Assembly: GCF_009727055.1 (NCBI RefSeq)
Contig: NC_052350.1
Span: 25,064,093 to 25,128,092, forward strand
DNA: 64,000 nucleotides
Source of the DNA: Benincasa hispida
Lineage: Eukaryota; Streptophyta; Magnoliopsida; Cucurbitales; Cucurbitaceae
Reading direction: 5' to 3'
Positions 23,677-33,181 of the stretch are shown here, piece by piece (positions within the stretch are counted from its first letter, which is position 1; each line of letters opens with the position of its first letter). The notes beneath the pieces are model-generated. The model was not told the DNA's origin, did not search any database, and saw nothing but the letters and a program-made list of their open reading frames with translations. A program made the translations under genes and the position numbers.

Positions 23677-23874
23677 TTCATTTTGGCTTGCCCCCACATG
23701 TGTCATGTGAACATCCAACTACGAGCAAGGTGCTCTTTCTCAGTCTACACTCATGTCCATTTGGCAGCGGAGTGGCGATCATTTTATTTATGCGTTGATT
23801 ACGATTCCTATCTTCATTTTGGCTTGCCCCCACGTGTGTCATGCGGACATCCAACTACGAGTAGGATCCGATCG
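23677..23874. repeat. Direct repeat with 136-bp period in the gypsy 3' region
   Basis: TTCATTTTGGCTTGCCCCCA, a variable CATGTG/CGTGTG stretch and ACATCCAACTACGAG occur at 23677 and again at 23813. A third relative is at 11165-11207 in another gypsy remnant, so this block is a family trait and not a local accident. Confidence 0.8.
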
Positions 23875-24689
23875 CAACATAGTAATAATTTTTTTTTTGT
23901 AGAACCTAAAAATAGCAAGATCAAAAATGAATACCACACCCCCAAATTTAAATTGCAGCAATGTCCCCATTGCTGAAAGATTGAAAGAAGTCATGCGATG
24001 CTCTTAGAAAGTTTCGTAAAAAGTCAGTTTGAAAGAAAGCTAGCAGACCACTAACTTCTAGAAATATTTCATGAGTTGACTATCCTAAAATTAAGTTGAC
24101 TTTAATATATACGAAAAAATAGAGGCATGCGTTTCATCATTGAAATCATAATTGGTAAGGAGAAATAATGTGGTGACTTACTAAATTAATCAATGTTAAA
24201 TGATTACGCCGACTAAAGAGGATGCGATGCTAAAATGATCAAAGTTAAAATGCGATGCGATAGAGCGAAATTTGGAATAAAAAGTCAAGGAAAGACACAA
24301 CCCCCAAATTTGCTCTGTCGCCCGCATTGTGTGTGAATGCATCCTTCTTTGCGGCGAATTGCTTTTCTTCGATTGCGGTGGTGGAATAAAGTTGTTGCAT
24401 CTTTCATGCAGCTCCTTCGCAATTGTTCACCTCGATCATTGAAAAGAAAATATTGAGAGGGTCAAATAAAAAACAAAGTTAACAAAATCGTTTACTATGA
24501 TTGTTCAACACGATCGCATTCTCCCTTTTTTTAAAAAAGATAATTATACGATAACAGAAAAAAGCAAGGTAATGAAAGTTCATGAAGCATTGATATAACA
24601 AGAAAAGGATATTCCAAAAGGATTGCGTCCTTGATGAGTTTGAGTTACATAGTAACGTAGGGACTGCTTATTTCAATATGGGCTTTTTA

Positions 24690-24846
24690 CATCCAAGGCG
24701 GCTTCCTCTCCTTTTCTCGGTCTTCTGGGATCTTGACTGCCTTAATTCAGGGCTTTTCCCCATTGACGTTCATTATGATTTTTCCCTTGTGCACATCAAT
24801 TTAAGCGCGATCGATCGAGAGAAATGGTCGTCTCAATAGGATGGGC
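24690..24846 (-). pseudogene. Gypsy protease C-terminal fragment
   Basis: The reverse strand reads RPFLSIDRA, a stop, then IDVHKGKIIMNVNGEKP, which matches the RPFLATARALIDVxKGxIxMxVNGE end of Athila-like aspartic proteases. The upstream active-site part is missing because the element is truncated at 24846. Confidence 0.8.
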
Positions 24847-25215
24847 AACTACATATTCAGCTTCCATGGTGGAGTCAGAAATACAATTTTGCTTTATACT
24901 CCTTCATACTATAGCTTCTCCATTTAGAGTGAATATCGATCCAGAAGTAGATTTTCTAGAATCCACATTGATTTGAAAATAAGAATCAGTGTATTCAGCA
25001 AGGATCAGATCCTTAGCACCATGCATGGGCATATAGCCCCTCGTTCTCCGAAGATACTTGAGGATGTTCTTAACAATAATCCAATGATCAAATCCAAGAT
25101 TGGACTGATATCTACTCACTATTCTAACTGCATAGCATATGTTTGGGTGTGTACACAACATGATATACATCTTCGGATGGTATTTGCATCCCTCTTCGGA
25201 TGGTATTTGCATGAG
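24847..25215 (-). pseudogene. Copia RNase H fragment, reverse strand
   Basis: It reads YIMLCTHPNICYAVRIVSRY, then QSNLGFDHWIIVKNILKYLR, RTRGYMPMHGAKDLIL and DSRKSTSGSIFTLNGEAIVW, and ends in STMEAEYVVA. This is the end of RT and the RNase H domain of a copia polyprotein. The right edge is odd: CTTCGGATGGTATTTGCAT is repeated in tandem (25171 and 25194) immediately before unrelated leader sequence, suggesting repair-associated joining. Confidence 0.88.
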
Positions 25216-25555
25216 TCAATATCAAAGTGGATGGAGAGAGTATTTATAGTAAGTGAGTGAAGGGTGTGTGCCAACACGTTCTATGGTCTCTGTCATTGGT
25301 TCACACAGTGAGATCATTCTGTACGCCCTCATGTCGCCTTTGGAGTGCCCCCTTCGGATGGGTTTTGTGCAGTTGGTCAATATCAAGGTGAACTCTAGAA
25401 ATGGATAGGGTCGTTTTAAGTTTTGTCCCAATCGGATTGGATTTTGGGACGGATCTCTAGGGCTTAAAATGGTGGGTCACATTTACGGGAGATTGTTAAG
25501 TAAGTTGAGATCTTGGGCATTGACCGATGCGATAGGTCTCAGCCATCTCCCACTT
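25216..25555 (+). other. Fragment of the family-A copia leader
   Basis: It resembles 18740-19010 of element I, including a relic of the AAGTGGGTGAAGG region and the ACTCTAGAAATGGATAGG motif. A CTCCCACTTGCCC stretch near 25547-25559 is the reverse of a copia polypurine tract, so pieces in opposite orientation meet here. Confidence 0.55.
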
Positions 25556-25589
25556 GCCCAGTCGTGTATGCGATCATTGTTTCCTCCAT

Positions 25590-26060
25590 TTGTCTACCTC
25601 ATACCAAGTCCTAACAGGAGCCCACCCTTTGGATTCTCACACTGAGAATACCAAGGTCGCTTTGTTGGTGGTGTCAGACTCAACTCAACACCGCCGAGAT
25701 TTTTTAGAGGCTGTTCGTGGTGCTGCGGAAGTGTTTGTGTTGCGGAGGAGTTCGTAACCGAGGAGATCGTTGAGAACGAGCGTGAAGTGTTCATGCTGTG
25801 TTCGTACAGTGTTGCGGTCATGTAGATCGAGTGTTTTTCGTCGCTGTTGTTCGAGTAATCACGCAACGGAGCGTGGAGACACATATACACATGTTTGTAC
25901 TGTTTTCCTTTTGTGCTTTTGAGACTTACATGTTGTAATTTCTGTATGAATCGCATAACCGTTTGTTTGAAGTCGACTGTAAATGATTTGTTGATTCATG
26001 ATTGTAATTTGGAATAGTCTTATTCCGTTGCTTATGGAAATCTCGCTTCCGATTTCCTTT
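25590..26060 (+). repeat. Family-B copia LTR, 3' end fragment
   Basis: The AGCCCACCCTTTGGATTCTC motif and the TTTGGAATAGTC...CGCTTCCG end match, in reverse complement, the family-B LTR at 59708-61788. Confidence 0.6.
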
Positions 26061-27403
26061 ACCGCACGAATTCTCAGCTCCAAATCTTCAGTGAACCACC
26101 AAGAGATCTTCTCTACTATTCTTAGCCTTGAATTTGGGTGGTGGAACTCAAAATTGAAGTGAATAGTGAAGGACATTGGTAAGGGTTTGAGGTGTAGAAA
26201 ACTAACTTTCAGTAATTCTCCCTCTATCTGAAAAATTTGAAGAGTTTTATTTCATCCTTTCATGCAGGCACAAAAAGGATTTGCTGATGGCCACCTCAAT
26301 TTGGTTAAAGAAGTGGCCTTGGTGTTGGGATCATATTAAAACACATTCAATTTGTAAATATTGGATTTTTCCACTATGCATTAGTTTTTAATTTTAATTA
26401 ATTCAAAAATTCAAAAATCCAATTTCTGAATTTAAATGAAATTAATTTGATTTTAGTTAATTAAACAAATTTAGTTAATTTAACAATAATTTAATATCAA
26501 ATATTAAATTAATGAAACACCTAATTTAAACATGAATCCTATTCATGTAATTAATATTTAAATCAACATTTAAATATCATGAACTCTCCAATTTCGTTTA
26601 ATTTCAATAAATTAAATGTTTAATAATATTGACTAATTCGAAATTGAACAATCCAAATTCAAACATTAATTTGCAATTTGAACACTTCAAATTGAAACCC
26701 TAAATTCAATTTTGGACACTTCAAATTTAAATTATTTCAAATTCACTCAATTTACGAATCCAAGGTATTCACGTTTTACAAGCTAATAGAGGGGAGACCT
26801 ACAGATCATGAGCTCCAATGATTTGAGATTAATTGGCTAAAGTTTTTAGACAGAATTAATCAATATTCGTTAACTAATGAGACACACCACTATAGGTCGA
26901 TAGTTACACTATTCTCACTGTAGATATATTTGTATCCACTTGATTTTAACCATAATCAGTAAGTCAATCCTTCATAGGTTATTCGTAATAACGACTGGGT
27001 CAAATGTTGTTTTACCCCCGAAATTACGTCTTGCTCCTTAAGTTCCACTGATCATTTAATGAACAATTGGTTTGTGATCCAATTACTAAATCGAATCCCT
27101 CTTGGGCTAATGAGAGGGTGGGGCCCCTTGTTCAAGACCTGAATTCAACACTTAAGAGACTAACCTTCCTTCTATCCTTAAATTGGGTAGGTGTGAATTC
27201 TCTCTTACACCCTATGTCCCATCTATCTACCCAGTCTTACCCCTGAAATAGAAGGCTTATTGAGCCAACGTTGTTGAGCCAACTCTCACCTATGCAAATC
27301 TAAGGATAATCACAAATAAACAGAAGTTCCTAGTTAGCTCAGGATTAAGATCGAGTTACTTAGGTGAACTAAGTGAGATAGTCAGTCTTAAACAGTAAGC
27401 AAT
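26061..27403 (-). repeat. 3' LTR of the reverse copia element, distal part
   Basis: It matches the family-A LTR in reverse complement (compare 39774-41668). It continues at 32788 after the CACTA insertion, and the AAT at 27401-27403 is the left copy of the insertion-site duplication. Confidence 0.85.
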
Positions 27404-27545
27404 CACTATAAGAATTTTGGGCTTTAATGTTGGTTGGAAAAAGTGAAATCGGATGTATAATGTTGGTTTTAAACAAAAAAAAATGGATCTTTGATGTCCG
27501 TTTTAAATCGACATTGAAGATGGGCTTTAATGTCGGTTTTAAACT
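27404..27545. repeat. CACTA left terminal and subterminal repeats
   Basis: It holds the terminal repeat and at least three degenerate copies of TTTAATGTCGGTTTTAAAC or its reverse complement (for example at 27421 and 27528). Such arrays bind the element's regulatory protein in the En/Spm family. Confidence 0.88.
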
Positions 27546-27726
27546 CCCTTTCATTTTTCAACTCTTGCGCCTATCTCTCCTACCCAAACCCTTTCATTTC
27601 TCTCTTACCCAAACCCTATCTCTCCTTGGCTGTGCGAATTAGGGTGTCTATCATCTGTCCGTGGTTGTCCGTCGTCCGTCCGTCAGTCTCCATCACGTTT
27701 GGGTCTCTCCTGGTCGTGGGTCTCTC
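27546..27726. other. CACTA cargo of unknown origin
   Basis: It has a C/T-rich stretch with CTTACCCAAACCCTATCTCT and a (CCGT)-like part near 27657-27685. It looks like a 5' untranslated region taken from a gene, but I recognise no protein in any frame. Confidence 0.4.
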
Positions 27727-28282
27727 CATGGTGGAGCCTGGTTCTTGCACATCCCAAATGCGAACGGTGCAATCGCCAGAGGCGGAAGCAAAGACATCGC
27801 CGTGATGAGGGTTCCAGATGGATGAATAGTTGCAATAGGCATGCTCTTTGAATGTTCTGACACTGGTGGGGCGGTCTAGGGTCCAAAGCTTGGTGGTATC
27901 GTCCCAAGAGAAATATTAAAAGAAAGTCGAAATGAATGGGGTTGTAGTGAGCAGAGTGTACCTTGTGAGTATGTTCATGAAGAAACGAATGGGATTAGAT
28001 GTGGGGGGGAAGAGCGAGGTTGTAAAGCTTGACAGAGCCATCAACGATGGTGGCGACGAGAAGGGAGTCGTGAGATTCGGAACAAGAGACGTCGTAGACT
28101 CCATCGATGGTGTCGAAGGCGATCTGCTCGGATATGGGACCGACAGGATTGAGATCAAGGACGTGAAGGCGACCATTGCCAAGGATTCCAAAATTTTGAG
28201 CGGTGGCAACGGCGATGCGGAGTTCGTAGAAGGGGCTAAACTTGACGAAGTAGCCATTGAAGGGAGTCTTAAAGACGGGCAT
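27727..28282 (-). pseudogene. PEX7: Captured 5' half of PEX7 (peroxisomal PTS2 receptor)
   Basis: PEX7 is a cytosolic WD40 receptor that carries PTS2-tagged enzymes to the peroxisome. From the ATG at 28282 the reverse strand reads MPVFKTPFNGYFVKFSPFYE, then ATAQNFGILGNGRLHVLDL, AFDTIDGVYDVSCSESHDSL and DGSVKLYNLALPP. A seven-G run (28003-28009) throws the frame, and a second shift lies near 27980. Homology goes on with HEHTHKVHSAHYNP, TTKLWTLDRPTSVRTFKEHA, GDVFASASGDCTVRIWDVQ and EPGSTM, then stops at 27727. That is roughly the first half of a protein of about 320 residues. No intron interrupts it. Truncation and two frameshifts make it a non-coding fragment. Confidence 0.92.
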
Positions 28283-28563
28283 GATTGAGGAGTGAGGAGC
28301 ACCTCTCTGTCTCTCTCTCTCTGAAGTTTGATCTCACCCTCTCGGTTAGTTCGATGCTAAGCATCTCTTTTTTAATCCCTTTTTCCAACTACAAATTGCC
28401 CATTCTTGCTCAAGTCAATGTCGTGGTTCTTCTTTTCAGCAACATGGTGAGTTCATTTGTAGCTTGTTTGTGGTTTGATTTTTTTGCTCAATCTCTTGGC
28501 TTTAAACATGGGGTTATTTCAATATTATGGCTCTAGAACTCATTCCCCATTTCTTCTTTTCTT
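28283..28563. promoter_or_regulatory. Divergent spacer between captured fragments
   Basis: It separates PEX7 (reverse) from the forward cargo. It begins with a CT-repeat tract (28305-28322) just upstream of the PEX7 ATG, as in many plant 5' regions. It could act as a bidirectional promoter, but nothing in the sequence proves that. Confidence 0.3.
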
Positions 28564-29070
28564 ATGCCTCTTTTTGTCCTAAACTCCAATATTCGGCATC
28601 TTATGACTGAAGCTCATGTTAATTTATCTTCAGCTTATAAGGACAGGTATAAGGCTGGGAGACATGCAGCATGTTATGGATCATGGTTTGCTGCTACCTT
28701 AATTTTTGGCCATTTAATTTCAAAGGTTCGCTCTGATGTCTTCCATTACTGGTTGAAATCTTTGTTCCAGTTTGCTCTTGCGGAGAGAAAAATCCAGTTA
28801 CTATTGTTACCACAATATGGTTCTGGCTTGGCAATCTGGTTAGAGAAGGAAACCATTCTAAACATGTTTTCCATTGAAGAACAAATAAACCAACATCACG
28901 CCAGGAGTATCACTGAGAGTATTTATTCTGACAAACTTTTGGAGGCCTACCAGTGTCTTTGCTCTTCAGGTGAGGCCCTAAAAGCTTCTGCTGTTCCTCC
29001 GGTTCAAGCATTTTGTTTCCAGAGAAGATTAATACTGTTAAAACTAAGAGAAAAATACATGATAAGTTGA
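28564..29070 (+). pseudogene. Captured fragment of a conserved plant protein (possibly ARM-repeat/INTS7-like)
   Basis: A single open frame of 168 codons runs from ATG 28564 to a stop at 29068-29070. It contains SNIRHLMTEAHVNLSSAYKD, RYKAGRHAACYGSWFAATL, WLKSLFQFALAERKIQLLLL and LLEAYQCLCSSGEALKAS. The regular mix of hydrophobic and charged helical segments looks like an alpha-solenoid. My impression is of a large plant ARM-repeat protein of the Integrator subunit 7 type, but that is from memory and weak. It has no domain-typical start, so it is likely one exon of a longer gene taken up by the CACTA element. Confidence 0.45.
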
Positions 29071-29389
29071 CTATCTTGAACTTTTATCTCAGTTAGTTAA
29101 CTGTATTGAGTGAGATTGATATAAGAAATCAGATGATCACGTGCAAATGATATACGCTTAATTGTAATCATGTTAAGCTGACTTTTCCAAATCAATAATG
29201 GTAAATGGTTAATCACTTGCAACTAATGAGAATTAGTGTCAAAGTCATTGATCAATATGGGGACATTGATCTGAAATATTTTTGGGGCTTCAAAATCTAA
29301 CAGCCTTGTATTCATTTATGAAGTTAGTGATTTAAGTTGTTCGAACAATGTAATATAGTTTTCTTCATTTAATATTCTTTTTCGCGCAG

Positions 29390-31256
29390 AAAGTGTTTTA
29401 GTACATCCTCTGAGTTCGAGTTTATCTGGCTGTGAACAAGTTGTGGAACTTGGAAATGACATGTTTGGATCAGATGATGTGGATATAGAGAAAGAGATAA
29501 TGGCAATGCCAAAGAAACAAAACTATGTTTTTCAATCTGCAGTTGCTCTACGCTATCGAGTTATGCCTCCTCCTTGCATGAAGAACCCATACTTGAAAGA
29601 TGCTTCAGATGTAGGCGTAGGCCCAACAGGTAATCAAAGAACAAAATGTGCAGGTACAGTTCACTTAGTTCTTAATGACATCAAAAGTAATAAAACATTT
29701 TTTTTGAAATCGTTTCTTCTCTGTTTTATCCATTGTTGTATTTTCCTTTAATATCGTTTCTTGTAAGTTTGAGCATTAGATTCTTTTTGTTATATCAATG
29801 AAAGGTCATGTTTCCTTTAAAAAAACATTTTTTTGAAATCGTCTTTTGCAGTATGATAGATTTTTCTGGGAAATGAATTAGTTTTGTGTTTTTCAATTTT
29901 GTGTAGGATTTTTTCCTGCGTTGTTTAGTGGAGATGGTCTTTCAAGATATCACACTGATTTTCATGAGATAAGGTATCCAGAAACATCTAGTTAGTGTTT
30001 GCAAGCTTCTGCTGATAGAGATTGGGATTTTTTTATTAATATTCAATTCAGGCTATCAAGTTTTGCAATAACTTCAGTCTATTTTCAGCAAATAGGGACT
30101 GGAAATTTTAGCCGTATCTTCAAGGTATTGATGAGGATTGATGGCTGCTTATATGCTATCAAACAAAGCACAAGATCATTGAATCAAGACATAGAAATGT
30201 TACTTCTTTTGGTGCATGTTGTATATGTTTAACCTCTAAACACTAACAAATGTGTAAGTAAAGTTTTTCCTTCCCTTTGTAGGAGGAGAGCTTTGATGGT
30301 AGTTCAAGCTTTGGCAGCTTTAGGTTAGTAAATTTATCTAGATATGGTTTTCTATTTATTATATTTATTTGTTGTCATTGTTCTCTTTTTCTTCTCTGGT
30401 GCAATTTTTTTTTTCCTGATTGTTATCCTCTATTGAACGTGTAGGATCTCATGAAAACATTGTTGGATACTACTCTTCATGGTTTGAAAATGAACAAATC
30501 TGTATTCAAATGGAGCTCTGTGATTGTAGATACACTGAGAGCCTTGTATCAAGTGAGGTTTAGTTCCATTTTGAGCTGTGAAACATTACATTCTCTGCAT
30601 ATGACATTTCATTCCAAAAATGTTTCTTTTTTTAACACATGATGACATTAATTAAAGCTTAATTTTAATTTGTTACTTGAAAGAGTAAATTTTTTTATTT
30701 CTACAGTTCATTCAATACGTTAATTTGAACAGGAAATGCCTCTTCTGAAAAATAATGATCCAGAATGTTATAAGTTATGTACTATTGTTTTATCTTTATA
30801 CATTCCAATTCTTATGTAGCCTTAAAATATTTAATATGTAAGCTTTATCCATTCCAAATTTTAAGTTCTAAAACTGGTAACTTTTGAAATTCATGGCTTC
30901 TCTGCTGACAATGAAACTACAAACAGATTGCGAAGCCATTGCTCTTTGTGCACGAGAAAGGAGTAGTTCATTTAGACGTGAAACCTAACAATATTTATGT
31001 CAAAGATGGTGTCTTTAAACTTACCTTTCTTGATAAGAGCCAAACGATTAAGGAGGGTGATGCACACTATATGCCTCAAGAAATTCTGAATGAAAGATAT
31101 GATTATCTTGACAAAGTTGTTATTTTCTCCTTGGGAGCTGCTATTTATGAGATTGTCCGAGGATCCACATTACTAGAAACACATTTCATGAACCTTAAGG
31201 AGGGAAAATTGCCACTCCTTCCTGGTCATTTGTTGAAATTTCAAAACTTAATCAAG
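29390..31256 (+). pseudogene. WEE1: Captured WEE1 kinase exons with introns
   Basis: WEE1 phosphorylates CDKs to hold the cell cycle. Six exon-like pieces remain, with AG before and mostly GT after: 29390-29653 (QSAVALRYRVMPPPCMKNPY), 29907-29973 (SGDGLSRYHTDFHEIR), 30089-about 30196 (QIGTGNFSRIFKVLMRIDGC, LYAIKQSTRSL), 30283-30323 (RRALMVVQALAAL), 30445-about 30554 (SHENIVGYYSSWFENEQ, MELCD) and 30927-31256 (KPLLFVHEKGVVHLDVKPNN, MPQEILNERYDYLDKV, KEGKLPLLPGH). Between FKL and LDKS the GDFGCAT segment is missing, removing the metal-binding DFG. The first exon, the exon before QIAK and the last exon are absent. It therefore cannot be an active kinase. Confidence 0.92.
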
Positions 31257-32484
31257 GTACTGATTACTAATGTCATATTTTGTTTTCTCTTAATTTCTAC
31301 TGACTATGCCTTTTGGCCTGGACTCATCCCCTGGTGAACCTTATGGTGAAATCTCCATGTTTGCATTTCTTCCCACTAGTTTTACTTTCCACTAAAAATG
31401 TAAAAAGTTGTCATTGTCAAAAGGTCAAAACTTATGCCACCTAAAGTAAAACTGTACAAAGTTGCATCCCTACCTTCCAAAAGACAAAAGGAAGCTGTAT
31501 TTATTTTTTTCCCTTAGAAGTTACACCTGTTTATGACTCATGGGTACTATTTATTTGTAGTTTAGATTTGATTCAAGGTGCTCGAGTTTGTAGGTCGCAC
31601 TATGGTAGTTTGTGGGTTATTCATGCATTATGGTAGTCTTTGTGACAACTTTTGAGATTTGAAGTATATTGTGAGCTAAATTTGCTTATTGATGTATGTG
31701 TTCTTGAATATTCATTTTTTGTGAATTTTGATAGTTCTATTGAGAACAAGTGGTTGTGAAATATTTTTGGGAGTGTGTTTCTCTGAACAGGTTCAAGGTA
31801 AATTTTTGGTTTTGTTGTGGTAGCATCGTTATGCTGCTGAAAATTTTCCATCGTCTTCGTATCTCATATCTAGGTAACCAAGCTTCTCTTTTTAAGATCT
31901 TGAAAAAGAAGATTCTCTCATTTATTCAACTATTGAGTTTTCTTGTTTTGCAGATGCAACAAAGGAGTAAATATTTGGTATCGCAACCACTTTATGCTTT
32001 TTCTTGAGGAACTTTAGATCCAATATATTCACTACAAGAATTTTGCCTTGAATGTACTTTTATGCACATTCCCAATAAACACGGTTAGTTGAATATAAAT
32101 TCGGTTAGTTGAATATGAATTCTTATCACATTTTCACTTTCAATCCTTTGTCTTAAACCTTTTTTGTTTGTGATCCTTTGAACAACAGTGGTCAGACAAA
32201 GATGCCTATAACTAGACACTACTGAAGCTAGGGGTTGGTTCAAGAAGAATTATGAAGGGATCTATACTTACCAAGTGGAGAGAGACAGTAATCTCATAAT
32301 GTTTGTATTAATTGTAATTTGTGTTTTCAAGGCCTGAATTATTGGACAACCTTTTAAATTATAATTTTATAGCAGAATTTGTGGATTAAGTGTAATAGAT
32401 TTACAATCCATATATGAATAATATGTCATAGCCACAATGTTCAATGATGATGTGTCATGTTATACTTTTTGACCAAAAAAATGG
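31257..32484. other. CACTA cargo downstream of WEE1
   Basis: It starts with a GT donor continuing the WEE1 intron (31257). The rest has TGAACAG and TTTTGCAG acceptor-like sites (about 31789, 31953) but no peptide I recognise. At 32030 CACTACAAGAATTTTG looks like another CACTA terminus; the three bases before it (ATT) do not match the AAT after 32784, so it is not the true left end. Confidence 0.5.
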
Positions 32485-32784
32485 ATTCGGCAACGAAATT
32501 AAAAAAAAACGGACAGATTCGGGCTTGAATGTCGGTTCATAATTAAAAAAAAAATAGAGTCTTTAATGTCGGTTGCAACCCACATTAAAGACCTTTAATG
32601 TCGGTTGGAAATTTCACTGAAGGTCTTTAATATTGGTTGAACCCGACATTGAAGGCTATGTTATTGAAGTTCTTTAATGTCGATTTAAAATCGACATTAA
32701 AGACAACCGACATTAAAGGACTTTAATAACACTATCTTTAATGTCGATTTAAAGCCGACATTAAAGCCCGAATTTCTTCTAGTG
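32485..32784. repeat. CACTA right subterminal array and terminal repeat
   Basis: About ten copies of TTTAATGTCGGTT or its reverse complement lie between 32560 and 32770 in both orientations, several as facing pairs that can fold into hairpins (for example 32680-32712 and 32730-32768). The element closes with ...TTCTTCTAGTG. Confidence 0.9.
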
Positions 32785-33181
32785 AATGTTTATAAAATAA
32801 GAGTGACTTATTTCTTGGTCCGATCTTATGAAAATTAATTGCATAGGACGCCCACACTCCTCATGTCACTAAATGAATGAATCAGGATCACTTCATTTAT
32901 AGCACCTTACAACAAATTGTATTACTACAGAGTGGGCTGCATTCGATAGTGTTACCAGAATAAGACACCTAATCTTATTTGTATACTATAGACCATTTTA
33001 GGACACACATAAAGTTCAAGTATTCATATAATATTCATGGATCTTAGTTTATTAGATTTAGTCTATATAAGTGCAATTTAAAAATTCAATAACAATTTTA
33101 TTGAATAAATGTTGAATAAAATTTTTATTCATAATAGAAAATGATTAAATTTACAAACTGCAAGTCTTATATAACCCAACA
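32785..33181 (-). repeat. 3' LTR of the reverse copia element, proximal part
   Basis: The reverse strand begins TGTTGGGTTATATAAGAC at 33181. With 26061-27403 it forms about 1.74 kb of one LTR; bases 32785-32787 are the right AAT duplication. Confidence 0.88.

Larger units (their letters stand above)
21638..24846 (-). mobile_element. Reverse gypsy (Athila-like) fragment: LTR, 3' region, protease
   Basis: Reverse orientation. The 3' LTR (21638-23292) is followed rightwards by the polypurine tract and a 1.4-kb 3' region, then directly by a gag-pro fragment (about 24690-24846). RT, RNase H and integrase are missing between them, and the element is cut at 24846 by copia sequence. It inserted into the 3' LTR of copia element I; the left flank is GATGAC, but no right copy of the target duplication remains. 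Confidence 0.75.
27404..32784. mobile_element. Non-autonomous CACTA (Pack-CACTA-type) transposon with captured gene pieces
   Basis: The ends are CACTATAAGAATTTTGGG at 27404 and, on the other strand, CACTAGAAGAAATTCGGG from 32784; 27 of the first 32 bases match. AAT flanks both sides (27401-27403, 32785-32787), the 3-bp duplication expected of this superfamily. Removing the element and one AAT restores a continuous copia LTR. TTTAATGTCGG-type repeats fill both subterminal regions. No transposase or TNPD-like protein is present, so mobility would need help from another element. The cargo is a PEX7 5' piece on the reverse strand and, on the forward strand, a conserved unidentified protein fragment and WEE1 exons. 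Length 5381 bp. Confidence 0.93.

Noticed and set aside
27916..28302. Long open frames on both strands over the PEX7 fragment (for example forward 27932-28288)
   Set aside because: They are frame shadows of the PEX7 coding sequence; the Pro/Ser-rich and Asp/Gly-rich peptides match nothing and the PEX7 frame explains the region.
29390..31256. A functional WEE1 gene
   Set aside because: First and last exons and the DFG motif are missing, and the piece lies wholly inside a CACTA transposon with matching target duplications.
32030..32784. A separate 755-bp CACTA miniature element
   Set aside because: The three bases before 32030 (ATT) do not match the AAT after 32784, whereas those before 27404 do.
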